Shown: positions 32,065-41,831, numbered from the stretch's first letter. The stretch is DNA of 64,000 nt from Pseudonocardia sp. HH130630-07 (GCF_001698125.1 NZ_CP013854.1:3038001-3102000); one strand, 5' to 3'. Notes: a model not told the origin generated them from the letters alone. Made by a program: numbers and translations.

Positions 32065-32499
32065 ATGCCCCCCAAGAAGCGGAAGCTCTCCGCGATCATC
32101 AAGCTCCAGATCCAGGCCGGCGCCGCGACGCCGGCCCCGCCGGTCGGCCCCGCACTGGGCCAGCACGGCGTCAACATCATGGAGTTCTGCAAGGCCTACA
32201 ACGCGGCGACCGAGGCCCAGCGCGGCAACGTCGTGCCGGTCGAGATCTCGGTGTTCGAGGACCGCTCGTTCACCTTCGAGCTCAAGACCCCGCCGGCGGC
32301 CCGGCTGCTGCTGAAGGCGGCGGGCGTCGACAAGGGCTCCGGCGAGCCGCACAAGACGAAGGTCGCCACGGTCACGCAGGCCCAGGTCCGCGAGATCGCC
32401 GAGACCAAGATGAAGGACCTCAACGCCAACGACATCGAGCAGGCCGCCAAGATCATCGCCGGCACCGCCCGGTCGATGGGCATCACGGTCCAGGGCTGA
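32065..32499 (+). CDS. rplK: Ribosomal protein L11
   Basis: A 144-residue L11 with its N-terminal [19 protein letters not shown] and the RNA-binding C-terminal part ending [10 protein letters not shown]. It forms the GTPase-associated center of the 50S subunit and is the target of thiopeptides. In the nusG-rplK-rplA order seen in nearly all bacteria. Confidence 0.98.
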   Translation: MPPKKRKLSAIIKLQIQAGAATPAPPVGPALGQHGVNIMEFCKAYNAATEAQRGNVVPVEISVFEDRSFTFELKTPPAARLLLKAAGVDKGSGEPHKTKVATVTQAQVREIAETKMKDLNANDIEQAAKIIAGTARSMGITVQG

Positions 32500-32576
32500 G
32501 AGTCCACACCGCACGCGTGGGAGAGCCGGGCGCGGCTCGCACCACGGACTGACCTCCCAGAAGGAGACGAGGACAG

Positions 32577-33302
32577 ATGGCACAGCGCAGCAAGGCCTAC
32601 CGCGAGGCCTCCGCGAAGATCGACGCGGACCGCCTCTACTCGCCGCTCTCGGCGACGAAGCTGGCCCAGGAGACCTCCAGCAGCAACACGGACGCGACCG
32701 TCGAGGTCGCCCTCCGGCTGGGCGTCGACCCCCGCAAGGCGGACCAGATGGTCCGCGGGACCGTGAACCTGCCGCACGGAACCGGTAAGACCGCCCGGGT
32801 GATCGTGTTCGCCACCGGCGACAAGGCCACCGAGGCCGAGGCCGCCGGTGCGGACGCCGTCGGCGCCGAGGACCTCATCGAGCGGATCCAGGGTGGGTGG
32901 CTCGACTTCGACGCCGCCATCGCCACCCCGGACCAGATGGCCAAGGTCGGCCGGATCGCCCGCATCCTCGGCCCGCGTGGCCTGATGCCGAACCCGAAGA
33001 CCGGCACCGTCACCCCGGACGTGACCAAGGCCGTCAACGAGATCAAGGGCGGCAAGGTCAACTTCCGGGTCGACAAGCAGGCCAACCTGCACCTGGTCAT
33101 CGGGAAGGCCTCGTTCGACACCGAGAAGCTGGTGGAGAACTACGGCGCCGCGCTGGACGAGATCCTGCGGCTCAAGCCGTCGGCCGCCAAGGGCCGCTAC
33201 GTCAAGAAGATCACCTTCTCGACGACGACGGGCCCGGGCATCCCGGTGGACCCGAACCGCACCCGCAACCTGCTGTCTGCGGACGTCGAGGAGACGGTCT
33301 GA
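32577..33302 (+). CDS. rplA: Ribosomal protein L1
   Basis: A 241-residue L1 ([20 protein letters not shown] ... [18 protein letters not shown] ... [18 protein letters not shown]), the stalk protein at the E site and autoregulator of L11-L1. ATG behind AGGAGACGAGGAC. A strong terminator follows, so the operon ends here and does not run into rplJ as in most bacteria. Confidence 0.98.
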   Translation: MAQRSKAYREASAKIDADRLYSPLSATKLAQETSSSNTDATVEVALRLGVDPRKADQMVRGTVNLPHGTGKTARVIVFATGDKATEAEAAGADAVGAEDLIERIQGGWLDFDAAIATPDQMAKVGRIARILGPRGLMPNPKTGTVTPDVTKAVNEIKGGKVNFRVDKQANLHLVIGKASFDTEKLVENYGAALDEILRLKPSAAKGRYVKKITFSTTTGPGIPVDPNRTRNLLSADVEETV

Positions 33303-33319
33303 TCTCCTGACCTGCACCA

Positions 33320-33359
33320 CACGACGCCCCCGGCTCCTCGCGGAGCCGGGGGCGTCGTG
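33320..33359 (+). terminator. Terminator after rplA
   Basis: CACGACGCCCCCGGCTCC at 33320-33337 pairs perfectly with its complement at 33342-33359, loop TCGC. Coming 18 bases after the rplA stop, it can also serve the leftward CoA-transferase gene. Confidence 0.9.
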
Positions 33360-33373
33360 TCGTCCGCTCCCGG

Positions 33374-34471
33374 TCACCAGTCCCTGAGGACGTCCTCGAC
33401 GGTCTCGGGATCGGTGCCGCGGGTCGCGGTGGTGGTGCCGGTCCGGGAGAACCGGGGTGCCGGTGCGGCCTGCGGGACGCCGTCGGCGGTGACGATGGTG
33501 GCCCGCGCGGCCAGGTGCGGGTGCTCGGCCGCCTCGGCGAACGAGAGCACCGGGGTGGTGCAGGCGTCGGTGCCGGCGAACACGGCCGTCCACTCGTCGC
33601 GGGTCCGGGTGGCGAACACCTCGGCGAACCGGGCCCGCATCGCGGGCCAGCCGGAGCGGTCGTACTGGTCGCCGAGTTCCTCGTCGGTCAGCCCGAGCCC
33701 GGCGACGAGCTGGGCGTAGAACTGCGGTTCGAGCGCGCCGACGGCCATGTGCCCGCCGCCGGAGCAGGTGTAGGTGTCGTAGAACGGGGCGTGCCCGTCG
33801 AGCAGGTTGGAGTCGCGGTCGTCGGCCCAGGCACCCTGGGCGAGGAAGCCCCAGACCATCTGGTTGAGCACGCTGACGCCGTCGACCATCGCCGCGTCGA
33901 CGACCTGACCCTGCCCGGACGAGCGGGCCTCCCACAGCGCCGCGAGGACCCCGACGACCAGCAGCATCGAGCCGCCGCCGAAGTCGCCGACCAGGTTCAG
34001 CGGCGGCACCGGGCGCTCACCGGAGCGCCCGATCGCGTGCAGCGCACCGGTCAGCGAGATGTAGTTGATGTCGTGCCCGGCGCGCGCGGCCAGCGGCCCG
34101 TCCTGGCCCCAGCCGGTCATCCGGCCGTAGACCAGGCGCGTGTTGCGGGCGTGGCAGTCCGCAGGCCCGACGCCGAGCCGCTCGGTCACCCCCGGCCGGT
34201 AGCCCTCGAGGAGGAGGTCGGCCCGCTCGACCAGGCGCAGCACGGTCTCGCGGCCGCCGGGGTCCTTCAGGTCCGCGGTGACGGTGCGCCGGCCGCGGCT
34301 CGTCGGGTCCGGCACCCGGGCGGAGCCGAGCTGCAGCCCGCCGGACGGCCGGTCGATCCGGACCACGTCCGCGCCCAGATCCCCGAGGATCATCGCGGCG
34401 TGCGGTCCCGGGCCGAGCCCGGCCAGCTCGACCACCTTCAGCCCGGCCAGCGGCCCCTTGCCCTGCGTCAC
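33374..34471 (-). CDS. CaiB/BaiF (family III) CoA transferase, Amacr-like
   Basis: A 365-residue family III CoA transferase. It begins [20 protein letters not shown], contains the [18 protein letters not shown] segment with the catalytic Asp, and ends near RATIVTADG. The subgroup resembles alpha-methylacyl-CoA racemase, which epimerises 2-methyl-branched acyl-CoA, for example steroid side chains. GTG at 34471 follows GGAGG; the TTG two codons earlier has no room for a ribosome site. A co-directional SCP2-like gene lies upstream. Confidence 0.9.
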   Translation of the reverse strand: MTQGKGPLAGLKVVELAGLGPGPHAAMILGDLGADVVRIDRPSGGLQLGSARVPDPTSRGRRTVTADLKDPGGRETVLRLVERADLLLEGYRPGVTERLGVGPADCHARNTRLVYGRMTGWGQDGPLAARAGHDINYISLTGALHAIGRSGERPVPPLNLVGDFGGGSMLLVVGVLAALWEARSSGQGQVVDAAMVDGVSVLNQMVWGFLAQGAWADDRDSNLLDGHAPFYDTYTCSGGGHMAVGALEPQFYAQLVAGLGLTDEELGDQYDRSGWPAMRARFAEVFATRTRDEWTAVFAGTDACTTPVLSFAEAAEHPHLAARATIVTADGVPQAAPAPRFSRTGTTTATRGTDPETVEDVLRDW

Positions 34472-34504
34472 CGGCAACCTCCTCGTCGTGTGGGTCCTGC
34501 GGGC

Positions 34505-34915
34505 TCAGGCCTTGAGCAGGTCCTCGCGCCCCTCGGCCTCCAGCCTGCGGCGGTACGGCTCGAACAGCTGCTTGGCCAGCGGCAGCAGCTTGAGCAGCTT
34601 CGACACCGGCCCCTTCGCACGCACGTCGCCCTTGGCCAGCGCGACCGGCAGGACCACCTTGCCCAGCCAGAACCGGTTCCCGGTGTCGGCGGTCATGAAC
34701 AGCTCGATGTTCGGATCCGGGCCGGCGCCGGCGCCGGTGTGCAGCTCGGCGTTCGGCAGGTCGACGGTGACGACGGCGTCCGGGCCGGTGTAGGTGATCC
34801 GCAGGACCACCCCGGACGGCTGCAGCGCCGCCACCAGCTCCGGGTCCTGCAGGCCGAGCCGGAAGACCCCGCCCAGGTACTCGTAGACCTCGGCCTCGTC
34901 GGCGAACACGGCCAT
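34505..34915 (-). CDS. SCP2 sterol-carrier-like protein
   Basis: A 136-residue SCP2-fold protein (YEYLGGVFRLGLQDPELVAA ... VTVDLPNAELHTG ... VALAKGDVRAKGPVSKLLKL). These bind sterols or acyl-CoA in a hydrophobic tunnel, or act as thiolase partners. ATG at 34915 behind GGAGG. It lies 33 bases upstream of the CoA transferase gene, in the same operon. A close paralogue lies at 43100-43516, next to a P450. Confidence 0.85.
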   Translation of the reverse strand: MAVFADEAEVYEYLGGVFRLGLQDPELVAALQPSGVVLRITYTGPDAVVTVDLPNAELHTGAGAGPDPNIELFMTADTGNRFWLGKVVLPVALAKGDVRAKGPVSKLLKLLPLAKQLFEPYRRRLEAEGREDLLKA

Positions 34916-35042
34916 CAGCGCCTCCTCGCGAGATGTGGCGGGCACGGACCTGCCCGGCCCGGTGTGATTCTCGCGGCACCGGATCATGCCCGCCCAGCCG
35001 GTGGCCGGGCCAGCCGTGGCCCGCCCGGGCCGGGCCGGCCGG

Positions 35043-35963
35043 TCAGCCCCCGCCGGGCAGCAGGACCACCTTGCCGCCCGGTGTCCCGGACAGCAGCGCC
35101 GGTGCGTCCGCGAGCGCCGCGACGTGGTCGACCCGGGAGCGCAGCAGCCCCCGGCCGAGCAGCCCGGCCAGCCAGCCGAAGTCCCGGTCGAGGCCGGGAG
35201 TGCCGTCGAACAGGAAGAACGTGCGCAGCGAGCGGCCGTGCCGCAGCGTGTCGCCGAGCAGCGCGGCCGGCTCGAAGACCGCGTCGGCACCGGACGCGCG
35301 GCCGACGGACACCACGGTGCCGCCGGGGGCGAGCGCGCCGAACGCGGCGACGAGATCGGGCCCGCCCTCGGTGTCGACGACGCCGTCGACCGGCCCGGGC
35401 ACCGCGCCCGCGCCGGCCACCACCTCGCCGGCGCCGAGCGCGCGCAGCTCGTCGATCCGGCCCCGGTCGCGGACGGTCGCGACGACGTCGGCCCCGCCGA
35501 GCGCGGCGAGCTGGACCGCGAACCGGCCGACCGCACCCGTCGCGCCGGTCACCAGTACCCGGCGCCCCAGCAGCGGGCCGAGGTCGCGCAGCGCCCGCAG
35601 CGCGGACCCGGCGGCGATCGGCAGGGTGGCCGCCTCCGTGTCCGGCACGCCGTCCGGGACCGTCCCGGTGACGCCCACCGGCACCGCCCGGAGCCCGGCC
35701 CAGCCGCCACCCCAACCGGCGGTGACGACGCGGGACCCGCGGGCCGGGCCGCTGCCGTCGGCCGCCGGTTCGACGACGACGCCCGCCGCCTCCCAGCCGG
35801 GCACCGTCCCCGGCGCGGCCGTGGCCAGCGCCGCGAGCTCGCCCGGGTTGACCGACGCCGCGGTGACCCGCACGAGCAGCTCACCGGGCCCGGGCACCGG
35901 ATCGGGGACGGTGGCGGGGCGCAGCCGCGCCGGGGCGGCCGGATCGACGACGAGAGCATCCAT
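35043..35963 (-). CDS. Zinc-free MDR oxidoreductase (quinone oxidoreductase-like)
   Basis: A 306-residue medium-chain dehydrogenase/reductase: the catalytic-domain start PVPGPGELLVRVTAASVNPG and the NADPH motif VLVTGATGAVGRFAVQLAAL. No structural-zinc Cys cluster is present, so it is of the quinone reductase/enoyl reductase type. The substrate is unknown. The ATG at 35963 lies beside a palindrome shared with the divergent TetR gene, which probably represses it. Confidence 0.87.
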   Translation of the reverse strand: MDALVVDPAAPARLRPATVPDPVPGPGELLVRVTAASVNPGELAALATAAPGTVPGWEAAGVVVEPAADGSGPARGSRVVTAGWGGGWAGLRAVPVGVTGTVPDGVPDTEAATLPIAAGSALRALRDLGPLLGRRVLVTGATGAVGRFAVQLAALGGADVVATVRDRGRIDELRALGAGEVVAGAGAVPGPVDGVVDTEGGPDLVAAFGALAPGGTVVSVGRASGADAVFEPAALLGDTLRHGRSLRTFFLFDGTPGLDRDFGWLAGLLGRGLLRSRVDHVAALADAPALLSGTPGGKVVLLPGGG

Positions 35964-35973
35964 GACCACAATG

Positions 35974-36005
35974 TGGCACGGACTGCCAGTGGGCAGCAAG
36001 TGCCA
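35974..36005. promoter_or_regulatory. Nested palindrome between oxidoreductase and TetR genes
   Basis: TGGCAC (35974-35979) and GTGCCA (36000-36005) enclose CTGCC (35983-35987) and GGCAG (35992-35996); both dyads share one centre. It lies between the divergent starts and fits a TetR operator. Confidence 0.6.
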
Positions 36006-36035
36006 GAACGGGTCCCCGCGGTTAGGATCACCGCT

Positions 36036-36647
36036 GTGTCCGACACCCCGGGGCTGCGTGAGCGCAGGCGCCGCCGCACCGAGTCCGATCTCGTCGACTC
36101 GGCGTTGCGGCTGATCGGCTCGCGCGGTTTCGCGGCCACCACGGTGGAGGCGATCGCGGAGGACGCCGAGGTGTCGCCCCGCACGTTCTTCCGGCTGTTC
36201 GGCTCCAAGGAGGACGTGGTGCTCGCCGTCGAGCGGGCGTTGTTCGACGCGTTCGTCGACGCTGCCGACGACCTGTCGCCCGGCCCGCTCACCACGGCCC
36301 TGACGACGGCGTTGACCGGCGCACTCGCCGAGCGGGACGGGACCTGGTTCGCCCGCGTCGCCGCCGCGGCCCGGATCATCGACGAGCACCCCACGGTGGA
36401 GGCCGCGGCGCTGCGGCTGTGCGCGGCGACCACCGAGCGGCTCTACGACCGGATCCGGCCGGTGACCGGCGGGGAGCCCGAGCACCTGGTGCGGCTGGCC
36501 CTGGAGACCGTCGTCGCGGCCTGGCGGCTGGCCCGCCGGCAGTGGCTTGCCGAGGGTCCCGGTGTCCCGGAGCGCCTCGGTGAGCTGGTCGCGCGCAACG
36601 GTGCGGCCGTCGCCGCGGTCGGGCAGGTCACCGTCGCGCGCGGCTGA
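36036..36647 (+). CDS. TetR family regulator
   Basis: A 203-residue TetR protein. The N-terminal helix-turn-helix is LRLIGSRGFAATTVEAIAED followed by VSPRTFFRLFGSKEDVVLAV. The rest is a helical ligand-binding domain. GTG at 36036, divergent from the oxidoreductase gene with a palindrome between them, so it probably represses that gene and itself. Confidence 0.9.
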   Translation: MSDTPGLRERRRRRTESDLVDSALRLIGSRGFAATTVEAIAEDAEVSPRTFFRLFGSKEDVVLAVERALFDAFVDAADDLSPGPLTTALTTALTGALAERDGTWFARVAAAARIIDEHPTVEAAALRLCAATTERLYDRIRPVTGGEPEHLVRLALETVVAAWRLARRQWLAEGPGVPERLGELVARNGAAVAAVGQVTVARG

Positions 36648-36654
36648 GCGCCGG

Positions 36655-37320
36655 TCAGCGGCCGGGGGGATCCTCGTCGAGCAGGCCGCACCGGCCGGCG
36701 AGCGCGGCGGCCTCGATCCGGTTGGCCGCGCCGAGCTTGTGCAGCAGCGAGGCGATCATGCGCTTCGCGGTGCGCTCGCTCACCAGCAGCGGGCGCGCGA
36801 TGTCGGCGGTCTCCATCCCGCGGGCGAGCAGCGTCCAGAGCTCGATGTCGCGCTCGCCGAGCCGGTCGAGCAGACCGCCGGAGGTCCGGTCCGACGCGCT
36901 GAGCAGCGCGTCCAGCAGCTCGCCGCGCAGCACCCGCACCCCGGCCGCGATCGCCAGCAGCGGCGCGACCAGTACCTCGGGGTCCGCCGACTTGCCGAGG
37001 TAGCCGTCGGCACCGGCGCGCAGCGCGTCGGCGGCGAGGTCCAGGTCCTCGGTGCCGGACAGCGCCAGCACCCGGGTCGCCGGGTAGGCGGCCTTGATCC
37101 GCCGGATCGTCTCCACCCCGCCGAGCGGGGGCAGCGCCAGGTCGACGATCGCGATCCCGGCCCGGTGCCGGCCGACGAGGGCGACCGCCTCCTCGCCCAC
37201 GGTGACCGAGCCCGCGACCCGGAACCTGTCCCCGGCGCGTGACTCCAGCAGCAGGGCGAGACCCTGCGAGAACAGGGCGTGGTCGTCGACGATGACGACG
37301 ACGTGTGGCTCGTCGGGCAC
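36655..37320 (-). CDS. LuxR-type response regulator
   Basis: A 221-residue NarL/LuxR response regulator. Receiver domain: acidic pair in VVIVDDHALF, phospho-acceptor Asp in IAIVDLALPP, Ser in LALSGTED and Lys in GYLGKSADP. The LuxR HTH follows (LLARGMETADIARPLL, VSERTAKRMIASLLHKLGAA). GTG at 37320. Divergent from the sensor kinase gene; the two form a pair. Confidence 0.92.
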   Translation of the reverse strand: MPDEPHVVVIVDDHALFSQGLALLLESRAGDRFRVAGSVTVGEEAVALVGRHRAGIAIVDLALPPLGGVETIRRIKAAYPATRVLALSGTEDLDLAADALRAGADGYLGKSADPEVLVAPLLAIAAGVRVLRGELLDALLSASDRTSGGLLDRLGERDIELWTLLARGMETADIARPLLVSERTAKRMIASLLHKLGAANRIEAAALAGRCGLLDEDPPGR

Positions 37321-37383
37321 GACGGCGAGCCTAGTGTGGGCGCGCCGGCAACGGGCGAGCCGGGAGATCGGGGTGTCACCGAC

Positions 37384-38694
37384 ATGGCGGACAGGACGGC
37401 CGGCCGGGCGGCCGGACGGGGCTCCGACGAGCTCCCGGAACGGGTCGACGAGGAGCGCACCGCGGTCGTCCTGCGGCTGTGCGTGGTGCTCGCCGCGGTG
37501 GTGCTCGTCGTCGTGCGGCCGGAGGTCGCCGGGGACCGGGTGCTCGCGGCGACCGTCCTGATCGGACTCACCGCGGTGTACGCGACCGCCCTCGCCGCCA
37601 TCTCGGTGCTGCGCGGGACGCTGCCGGTCCGGCCGGCCGTGCTGACCGGTGTGGACGGTGCACTCGCCGTGCTGGCCTGCGGGCTGACCGGCGGGATCGC
37701 CAGCCCGATGGTCGCGGCGCTGCCGCTGGTCGTCATCGCCATCGCGCTGCGGGCCGGGGACCGGGTCGGCCGGGCGGCCGCCGTCGTGCTGGGGGTCGGC
37801 TACACCGCGGCCGCCGTACCGGGGTCGGCGCCCGGGACCTCGCTGCCGGACCGGATCGTCGCCGGGGTGTGGTGGACCGGGTTCCTGTTCGCGACCGCGG
37901 TGCTGGTCGGTGTGCTGGTCCGGCTCCTGGAACGCCAGCTCGCCGAGACCGCGACCAACCGGGCCCGGGCCGAGAGCGAGCACGAGCGGTACCTGTCCGA
38001 GCGGGAGCTGCGGGACCGGATCGTCTCGCAGAGCCGGGTCCGGCTCGACGGTGCCCGGGTGGTGCTGCACGAGTTCCGGACGCCGGTCGCGTCGCTGACC
38101 GCGCTGTCCGCGGACCTGGCCCGGGAACGGCTGTCCCCGGACGCGGCCCGGACGGCGTCCCGGCTGCTCGCCGATCACGCCGCCCACCTGCAGGACATGC
38201 TGGACGGGCTGGCCGATCTCGCCGTCTCCGACGGCAGCCCGCTGGGCCGCAACCGGCCCCGCCGGGTCGCACTGGCCAACATCGCCGCCGGTGCGCTGGA
38301 CGCCGCCGGGGTCGCGGCCGGGCGCCGCCGCCCGGTCGTCGTGCCGCCGGACGCAGCGGTGCTCTGCGATCCGCAGCGGCTGCGCCGGCTGCTGACGAAC
38401 CTGGCCGAGAACGCGGCCCGGCACAGCGGCGACGCGCCGGTCGAGCTGCACCTGACCCACGACGGCTCGCAGCTCCTCGCCGAGGTCCGCGACCGCGGCC
38501 CGGGCCTGCCGGACGGCCAGCAGGGCGTGGTGACGGCGAAGGGCGTCGCACTGGGGGAGCGGCGCGGCACCGCCGGGCTGGGCCTGTGGATCGTGGAGGC
38601 GCTGGCCTCGGCGATGGACGGCGAGCTGCGGCTGCTCCCGCGCGACGGCGGCGGGCTCGTCGCCCGGCTGACGCTGCCGCTCCCCCCGGCCTGA
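37384..38694 (+). CDS. Sensor histidine kinase
   Basis: A 436-residue membrane kinase with five to six N-terminal helices (28-175), an H-box VLHEFRTPVASL (His), N-box LLTNLAENAARHS and glycine boxes DRGPGLPDG and GTAGLGLWIVE. The membrane part has no large extracellular loop, so the signal is probably sensed in the membrane. ATG at 37384, divergent from its regulator. The regulon is unknown. Confidence 0.92.
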   Translation: MADRTAGRAAGRGSDELPERVDEERTAVVLRLCVVLAAVVLVVVRPEVAGDRVLAATVLIGLTAVYATALAAISVLRGTLPVRPAVLTGVDGALAVLACGLTGGIASPMVAALPLVVIAIALRAGDRVGRAAAVVLGVGYTAAAVPGSAPGTSLPDRIVAGVWWTGFLFATAVLVGVLVRLLERQLAETATNRARAESEHERYLSERELRDRIVSQSRVRLDGARVVLHEFRTPVASLTALSADLARERLSPDAARTASRLLADHAAHLQDMLDGLADLAVSDGSPLGRNRPRRVALANIAAGALDAAGVAAGRRRPVVVPPDAAVLCDPQRLRRLLTNLAENAARHSGDAPVELHLTHDGSQLLAEVRDRGPGLPDGQQGVVTAKGVALGERRGTAGLGLWIVEALASAMDGELRLLPRDGGGLVARLTLPLPPA

Positions 38695-38769
38695 GGTGGC
38701 ACCCGGGGGCCAGCCGTGGCGCGGACGGCGGGTGTGCCCCAGGCCACCCGGTCCGCATCATCGACCGGC

Positions 38770-39876
38770 ATGCGGACGACGGCAGCGGTGCTGTGGGAAC
38801 CCGGCGGCAAGTGGGAGGTCGAGGAGGTCGAACTCGACGCCCCGCACGCCGGTGAGGTGATGGTGGAGCTGACGGCGTCGGGGATGTGCCATTCCGACGA
38901 ACACCTGGTGACCGGGGACCTGCCCGCGGTGCTGCCGATGGTCGGCGGGCACGAAGGCGCCGGCCGGGTGATCGAGGTCGGTCCCGGTGTGACCGAGCTG
39001 GCGGTCGGCGATCCGGTCGTGATGACGTTCCTGCCGTCCTGCGGGCGGTGCCCGTACTGCGCGAAGGGTCTGCCGAACCTCTGCAACGACGGCGCCGGCG
39101 CGACCCTCGGCCCGCAGCTGGACGGGACCTACCGGTTCTCCGCTCGCGGTCAGGAGGTCGGGCAGATGTGTCTGCTCGGGACGTTCGCGAAGCACACCGT
39201 CGTCCCGGTGAAGTCGGTCGTGAAGATCGACGAGGGCTTCCCGCTGGACCTGGCCGCGCTGGTCGGCTGCGGTGTGACCACCGGTTTCGGGTCCGCGGTG
39301 CGCAGCGCCGAGCTGTGCGCGGGCGACGCGTGCGTGGTCGTCGGCGTCGGCGGGATCGGCGCGAACGCGGTGCAGGGCGCCCGGGTCGCCGGCTGCCGCT
39401 ACGTCGTGGCGGTCGACCCGGTCGAGTTCAAGCGTGAGCGCGCCCGCGAGCTCGGGGCCACCCACGTCGCGGCGAGCATCGACGAGGCGTGGGGGATCGT
39501 CAGCGAGCTGACCCGCGGGCAGATGGCCGACGCCGCGATCCTCTGCACCGGCGTCGCGGCCGGGGCCGAGCTGCAGCCGCTGCTGCAGCTGGTCGGGAAG
39601 CGGGGCCGGGTCGTCGTCACCGCGCTGGCCAACGCCGAGGAGGAGACGGCGACCCTGTCGCTGCTCGACCTCACCCTCTACGAGAAGCAGGTCCGCGGCG
39701 CCCTGTTCGGCAGCTCCGCCGCCCAGCACGACGTGCCGCGCCTGCTCGAGATGCACAACCTCGGCCAGCTCAAGCTCCGCGAGCTGATCACCCGGGAGTA
39801 CACGCTCGACCAGGTCAACGACGGTTACGAGGACATGCGGGCGGGGCGCAACATCAGGGGCCTGATCCGCTACTAG
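38770..39876 (+). CDS. NDMA-dependent alcohol dehydrogenase (zinc MDR)
   Basis: A 368-residue zinc alcohol dehydrogenase. Catalytic-zinc segment ASGMCHSDEHLVTGD, structural zinc CGRCPYCAKGLPNLC, nucleotide motif VVVGVGGIGANAVQGA, and the signature VAVDPVEFKRERARELGATH. It closely follows the actinobacterial nicotinoprotein family that holds NAD tightly, uses NDMA in vitro and probably mycofactocin in vivo. ATG at 38770 fits the family start. It precedes R2lox and an MpaB-type gene, suggesting an oxidative cassette on lipids or alcohols. Confidence 0.9.
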   Translation: MRTTAAVLWEPGGKWEVEEVELDAPHAGEVMVELTASGMCHSDEHLVTGDLPAVLPMVGGHEGAGRVIEVGPGVTELAVGDPVVMTFLPSCGRCPYCAKGLPNLCNDGAGATLGPQLDGTYRFSARGQEVGQMCLLGTFAKHTVVPVKSVVKIDEGFPLDLAALVGCGVTTGFGSAVRSAELCAGDACVVVGVGGIGANAVQGARVAGCRYVVAVDPVEFKRERARELGATHVAASIDEAWGIVSELTRGQMADAAILCTGVAAGAELQPLLQLVGKRGRVVVTALANAEEETATLSLLDLTLYEKQVRGALFGSSAAQHDVPRLLEMHNLGQLKLRELITREYTLDQVNDGYEDMRAGRNIRGLIRY

Positions 39877-39903
39877 TGCCCACCGACGGCAAGGGAGCCG
39901 AAC

Positions 39904-40887
39904 GTGACCACCACCGCGACGCGCACCATCGAGCACGGCAAGCGGGACGGGTTCGCCAGCCTGTCCGCGGGACGGCTGCGGGCCGACTCGTTCCCGATGC
40001 GGCTGTTCGGCAAGGGCAACGCCAGGCACTGGGACCCGGCCGCGATCGACTTCACCCAGGACGCGGTCGACTTCGCCGCGATGACCGACGACGAGCGCTG
40101 GCAGACCTGCGCGCTCGCCGCGCAGTTCATGGCGGGCGAGGAGTCGGTGACCCAGGACCTGCAGCCGTTCGTCGCGGCGATGGCGGCCGAGGGCAGGCTC
40201 GGCGACGAGATGTACCTGACCCAGTTCGTCTTCGAGGAGGCCAAGCACACCCAGGCCTTCCGGCTGTGGTTCGACGCCGTCGGGATGACCGGCGACCTGC
40301 ACTCCTACATCGACCGCAACGAGTCCTACCTGGAGATCTTCACCCGGGCGCTGCCGGAGAGCCTCTACGCGCTGGCCGGTGACCCGAGCCCGGCGAACCA
40401 GATCCGCGCCTCGGTGACCTACAACCACGTCGTCGAGGGCACGCTCGCGCTCACCGGCTACTTCGCCTGGAACAAGATCTGCGCCGAGCGCGGCATCCTG
40501 CCCGGCATGCAGAAGGTGATCAAGCACATCGGCGACGACGAGCGCAGGCACATGGCCTGGGGCACCTTCACCTGCCGCCGGCACGTGGCCGCCGACGACG
40601 CGCTGTGGGACGTCGTCGACGGCCGGATGCAGGAGCTGATGGTGCCGGCGATGGGCGTCGTCACCGGCACGGTCGACCGGTGGGAGGACGGGCGGGCCCC
40701 GTTCGGGATCGACATCAACGAGATGGCCGAGTACGCGATGGACAAGGTCGGCCGCCGGCTCGGGGCGATCGAGTCCGCCCGCGGCGCCGACCTGCGCACG
40801 ATCGACTCCGACGCCGAGCCGGAGAAGCTCGAGGAGCGCTTCCACGCCGAGGACCAGCAGGTGCTCGCCGCGGCCGCGGCGTCCTGA
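39904..40887 (+). CDS. R2-like ligand-binding oxidase (R2lox)
   Basis: A 327-residue ferritin-like protein close to M. tuberculosis Rv0233. Its Mn/Fe ligands lie in FMAGEESVTQDLQ (Glu), FVFEEAKHTQAF (Glu, His), NHVVEGTLA (Glu) and DDERRHMAWG (Glu, His). It is distinct from true ribonucleotide reductase R2: it carries a Val/Tyr ether crosslink in the known structure and binds a long-chain fatty acid. The physiological substrate is unknown. ATG behind AAGGGAGCC. Third of a rightward cassette after the dehydrogenase. Confidence 0.93.
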   Translation: MTTTATRTIEHGKRDGFASLSAGRLRADSFPMRLFGKGNARHWDPAAIDFTQDAVDFAAMTDDERWQTCALAAQFMAGEESVTQDLQPFVAAMAAEGRLGDEMYLTQFVFEEAKHTQAFRLWFDAVGMTGDLHSYIDRNESYLEIFTRALPESLYALAGDPSPANQIRASVTYNHVVEGTLALTGYFAWNKICAERGILPGMQKVIKHIGDDERRHMAWGTFTCRRHVAADDALWDVVDGRMQELMVPAMGVVTGTVDRWEDGRAPFGIDINEMAEYAMDKVGRRLGAIESARGADLRTIDSDAEPEKLEERFHAEDQQVLAAAAAS

Positions 40888-40912
40888 CCGCGGAGCAGAG
40901 AGGACGGACACG

Positions 40913-41803
40913 ATGACCCGGCCCGGACGGTACGACCGGCGCGACGCGCTCGCGGCGATGGACCCGGAGACGGACTACGTCGAGATCTACCGGGACCTGG
41001 CCGGGCTGGAGTTCCCCTGGGACATCCAGCAGGCGCTGTCGCTGGCGCTGTTCCGCACCTACGCGGTGCCGTCGATCGGGCGGCTGCTCGCCGGCACCGG
41101 TGAGTTCACCGGACGGGTGCAGAAGCGCTACGACGACACCGCGCTCATCCTGGAGTCGGTGCTGGCGAACGGGTTCGACCACGTCGAGGGCCGGGCCGGG
41201 ATCCGCCGGATGAACCAGATGCACCGCTCCTACGACATCTCGAACGACGACATGCGCTACGTGCTGGCGACGTTCGTCGTCGTGCCGCTGCGCTGGGTGG
41301 ACCGGTGGGGCTGGCGCCGGCACACCGAGGTCGAACGGGTCGCCACCGCGAACTACTACCGGCGGCTCGGGCGGCACATGGGGATCCGGGACGTCCCGGC
41401 GACCTGGCAGGAGTTCGGCGCGCTGCTCGACGCCTACGAGGGCGAGCACTTCGGCTACGACCCGGGCGGCCGGGCCGTCGCCGACGCGACGCTCGACCTG
41501 GCCACGACGTTCCCGCCGACCGACCGGCTGCCGAAGCGGGCCGCCCGCGGGTTCGTGCTGGCGCTCATGGACCCGCCGCTGCTCGACGCGCTCGGCTACC
41601 GGTTCCCGCCGGCGCCGGTCCGCCGTGCGGCCGACGCCCTGCTGCGGGCCCGGGGCGCGGTGGTGCGCCGGATGCCGGTGCGGACGGAGCCGTACTCGGT
41701 GCCGGACTCGCCGAACATCCGCAGCTACCCGCAGGGCTACGACGTCCGCGAGCTGGGCACGTTCCCGGCCTGCCCGGTGCACCGGCAGGACACGGCGGTC
41801 TGA
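40913..41803 (+). CDS. MpaB/Lcp-like oxygenase (DUF2236)
   Basis: A 296-residue protein of the DUF2236 family. Conserved parts are RMNQMHRSYDISNDDMRYVL and ATFVVVPLRWVDRWGWR, ending in the family's variable tail. Members include the mycophenolic-acid enzyme MpaB and latex-clearing protein Lcp, which use a haem b and O2 to cleave polyprenyl chains; the His in NQMHRSYDI is a candidate haem ligand. ATG 25 bases after R2lox stop. The substrate is unknown. Confidence 0.82.
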   Translation: MTRPGRYDRRDALAAMDPETDYVEIYRDLAGLEFPWDIQQALSLALFRTYAVPSIGRLLAGTGEFTGRVQKRYDDTALILESVLANGFDHVEGRAGIRRMNQMHRSYDISNDDMRYVLATFVVVPLRWVDRWGWRRHTEVERVATANYYRRLGRHMGIRDVPATWQEFGALLDAYEGEHFGYDPGGRAVADATLDLATTFPPTDRLPKRAARGFVLALMDPPLLDALGYRFPPAPVRRAADALLRARGAVVRRMPVRTEPYSVPDSPNIRSYPQGYDVRELGTFPACPVHRQDTAV

Positions 41804-41831
41804 ACGGCCCGGTACGTGCGGGACGGGCGGC

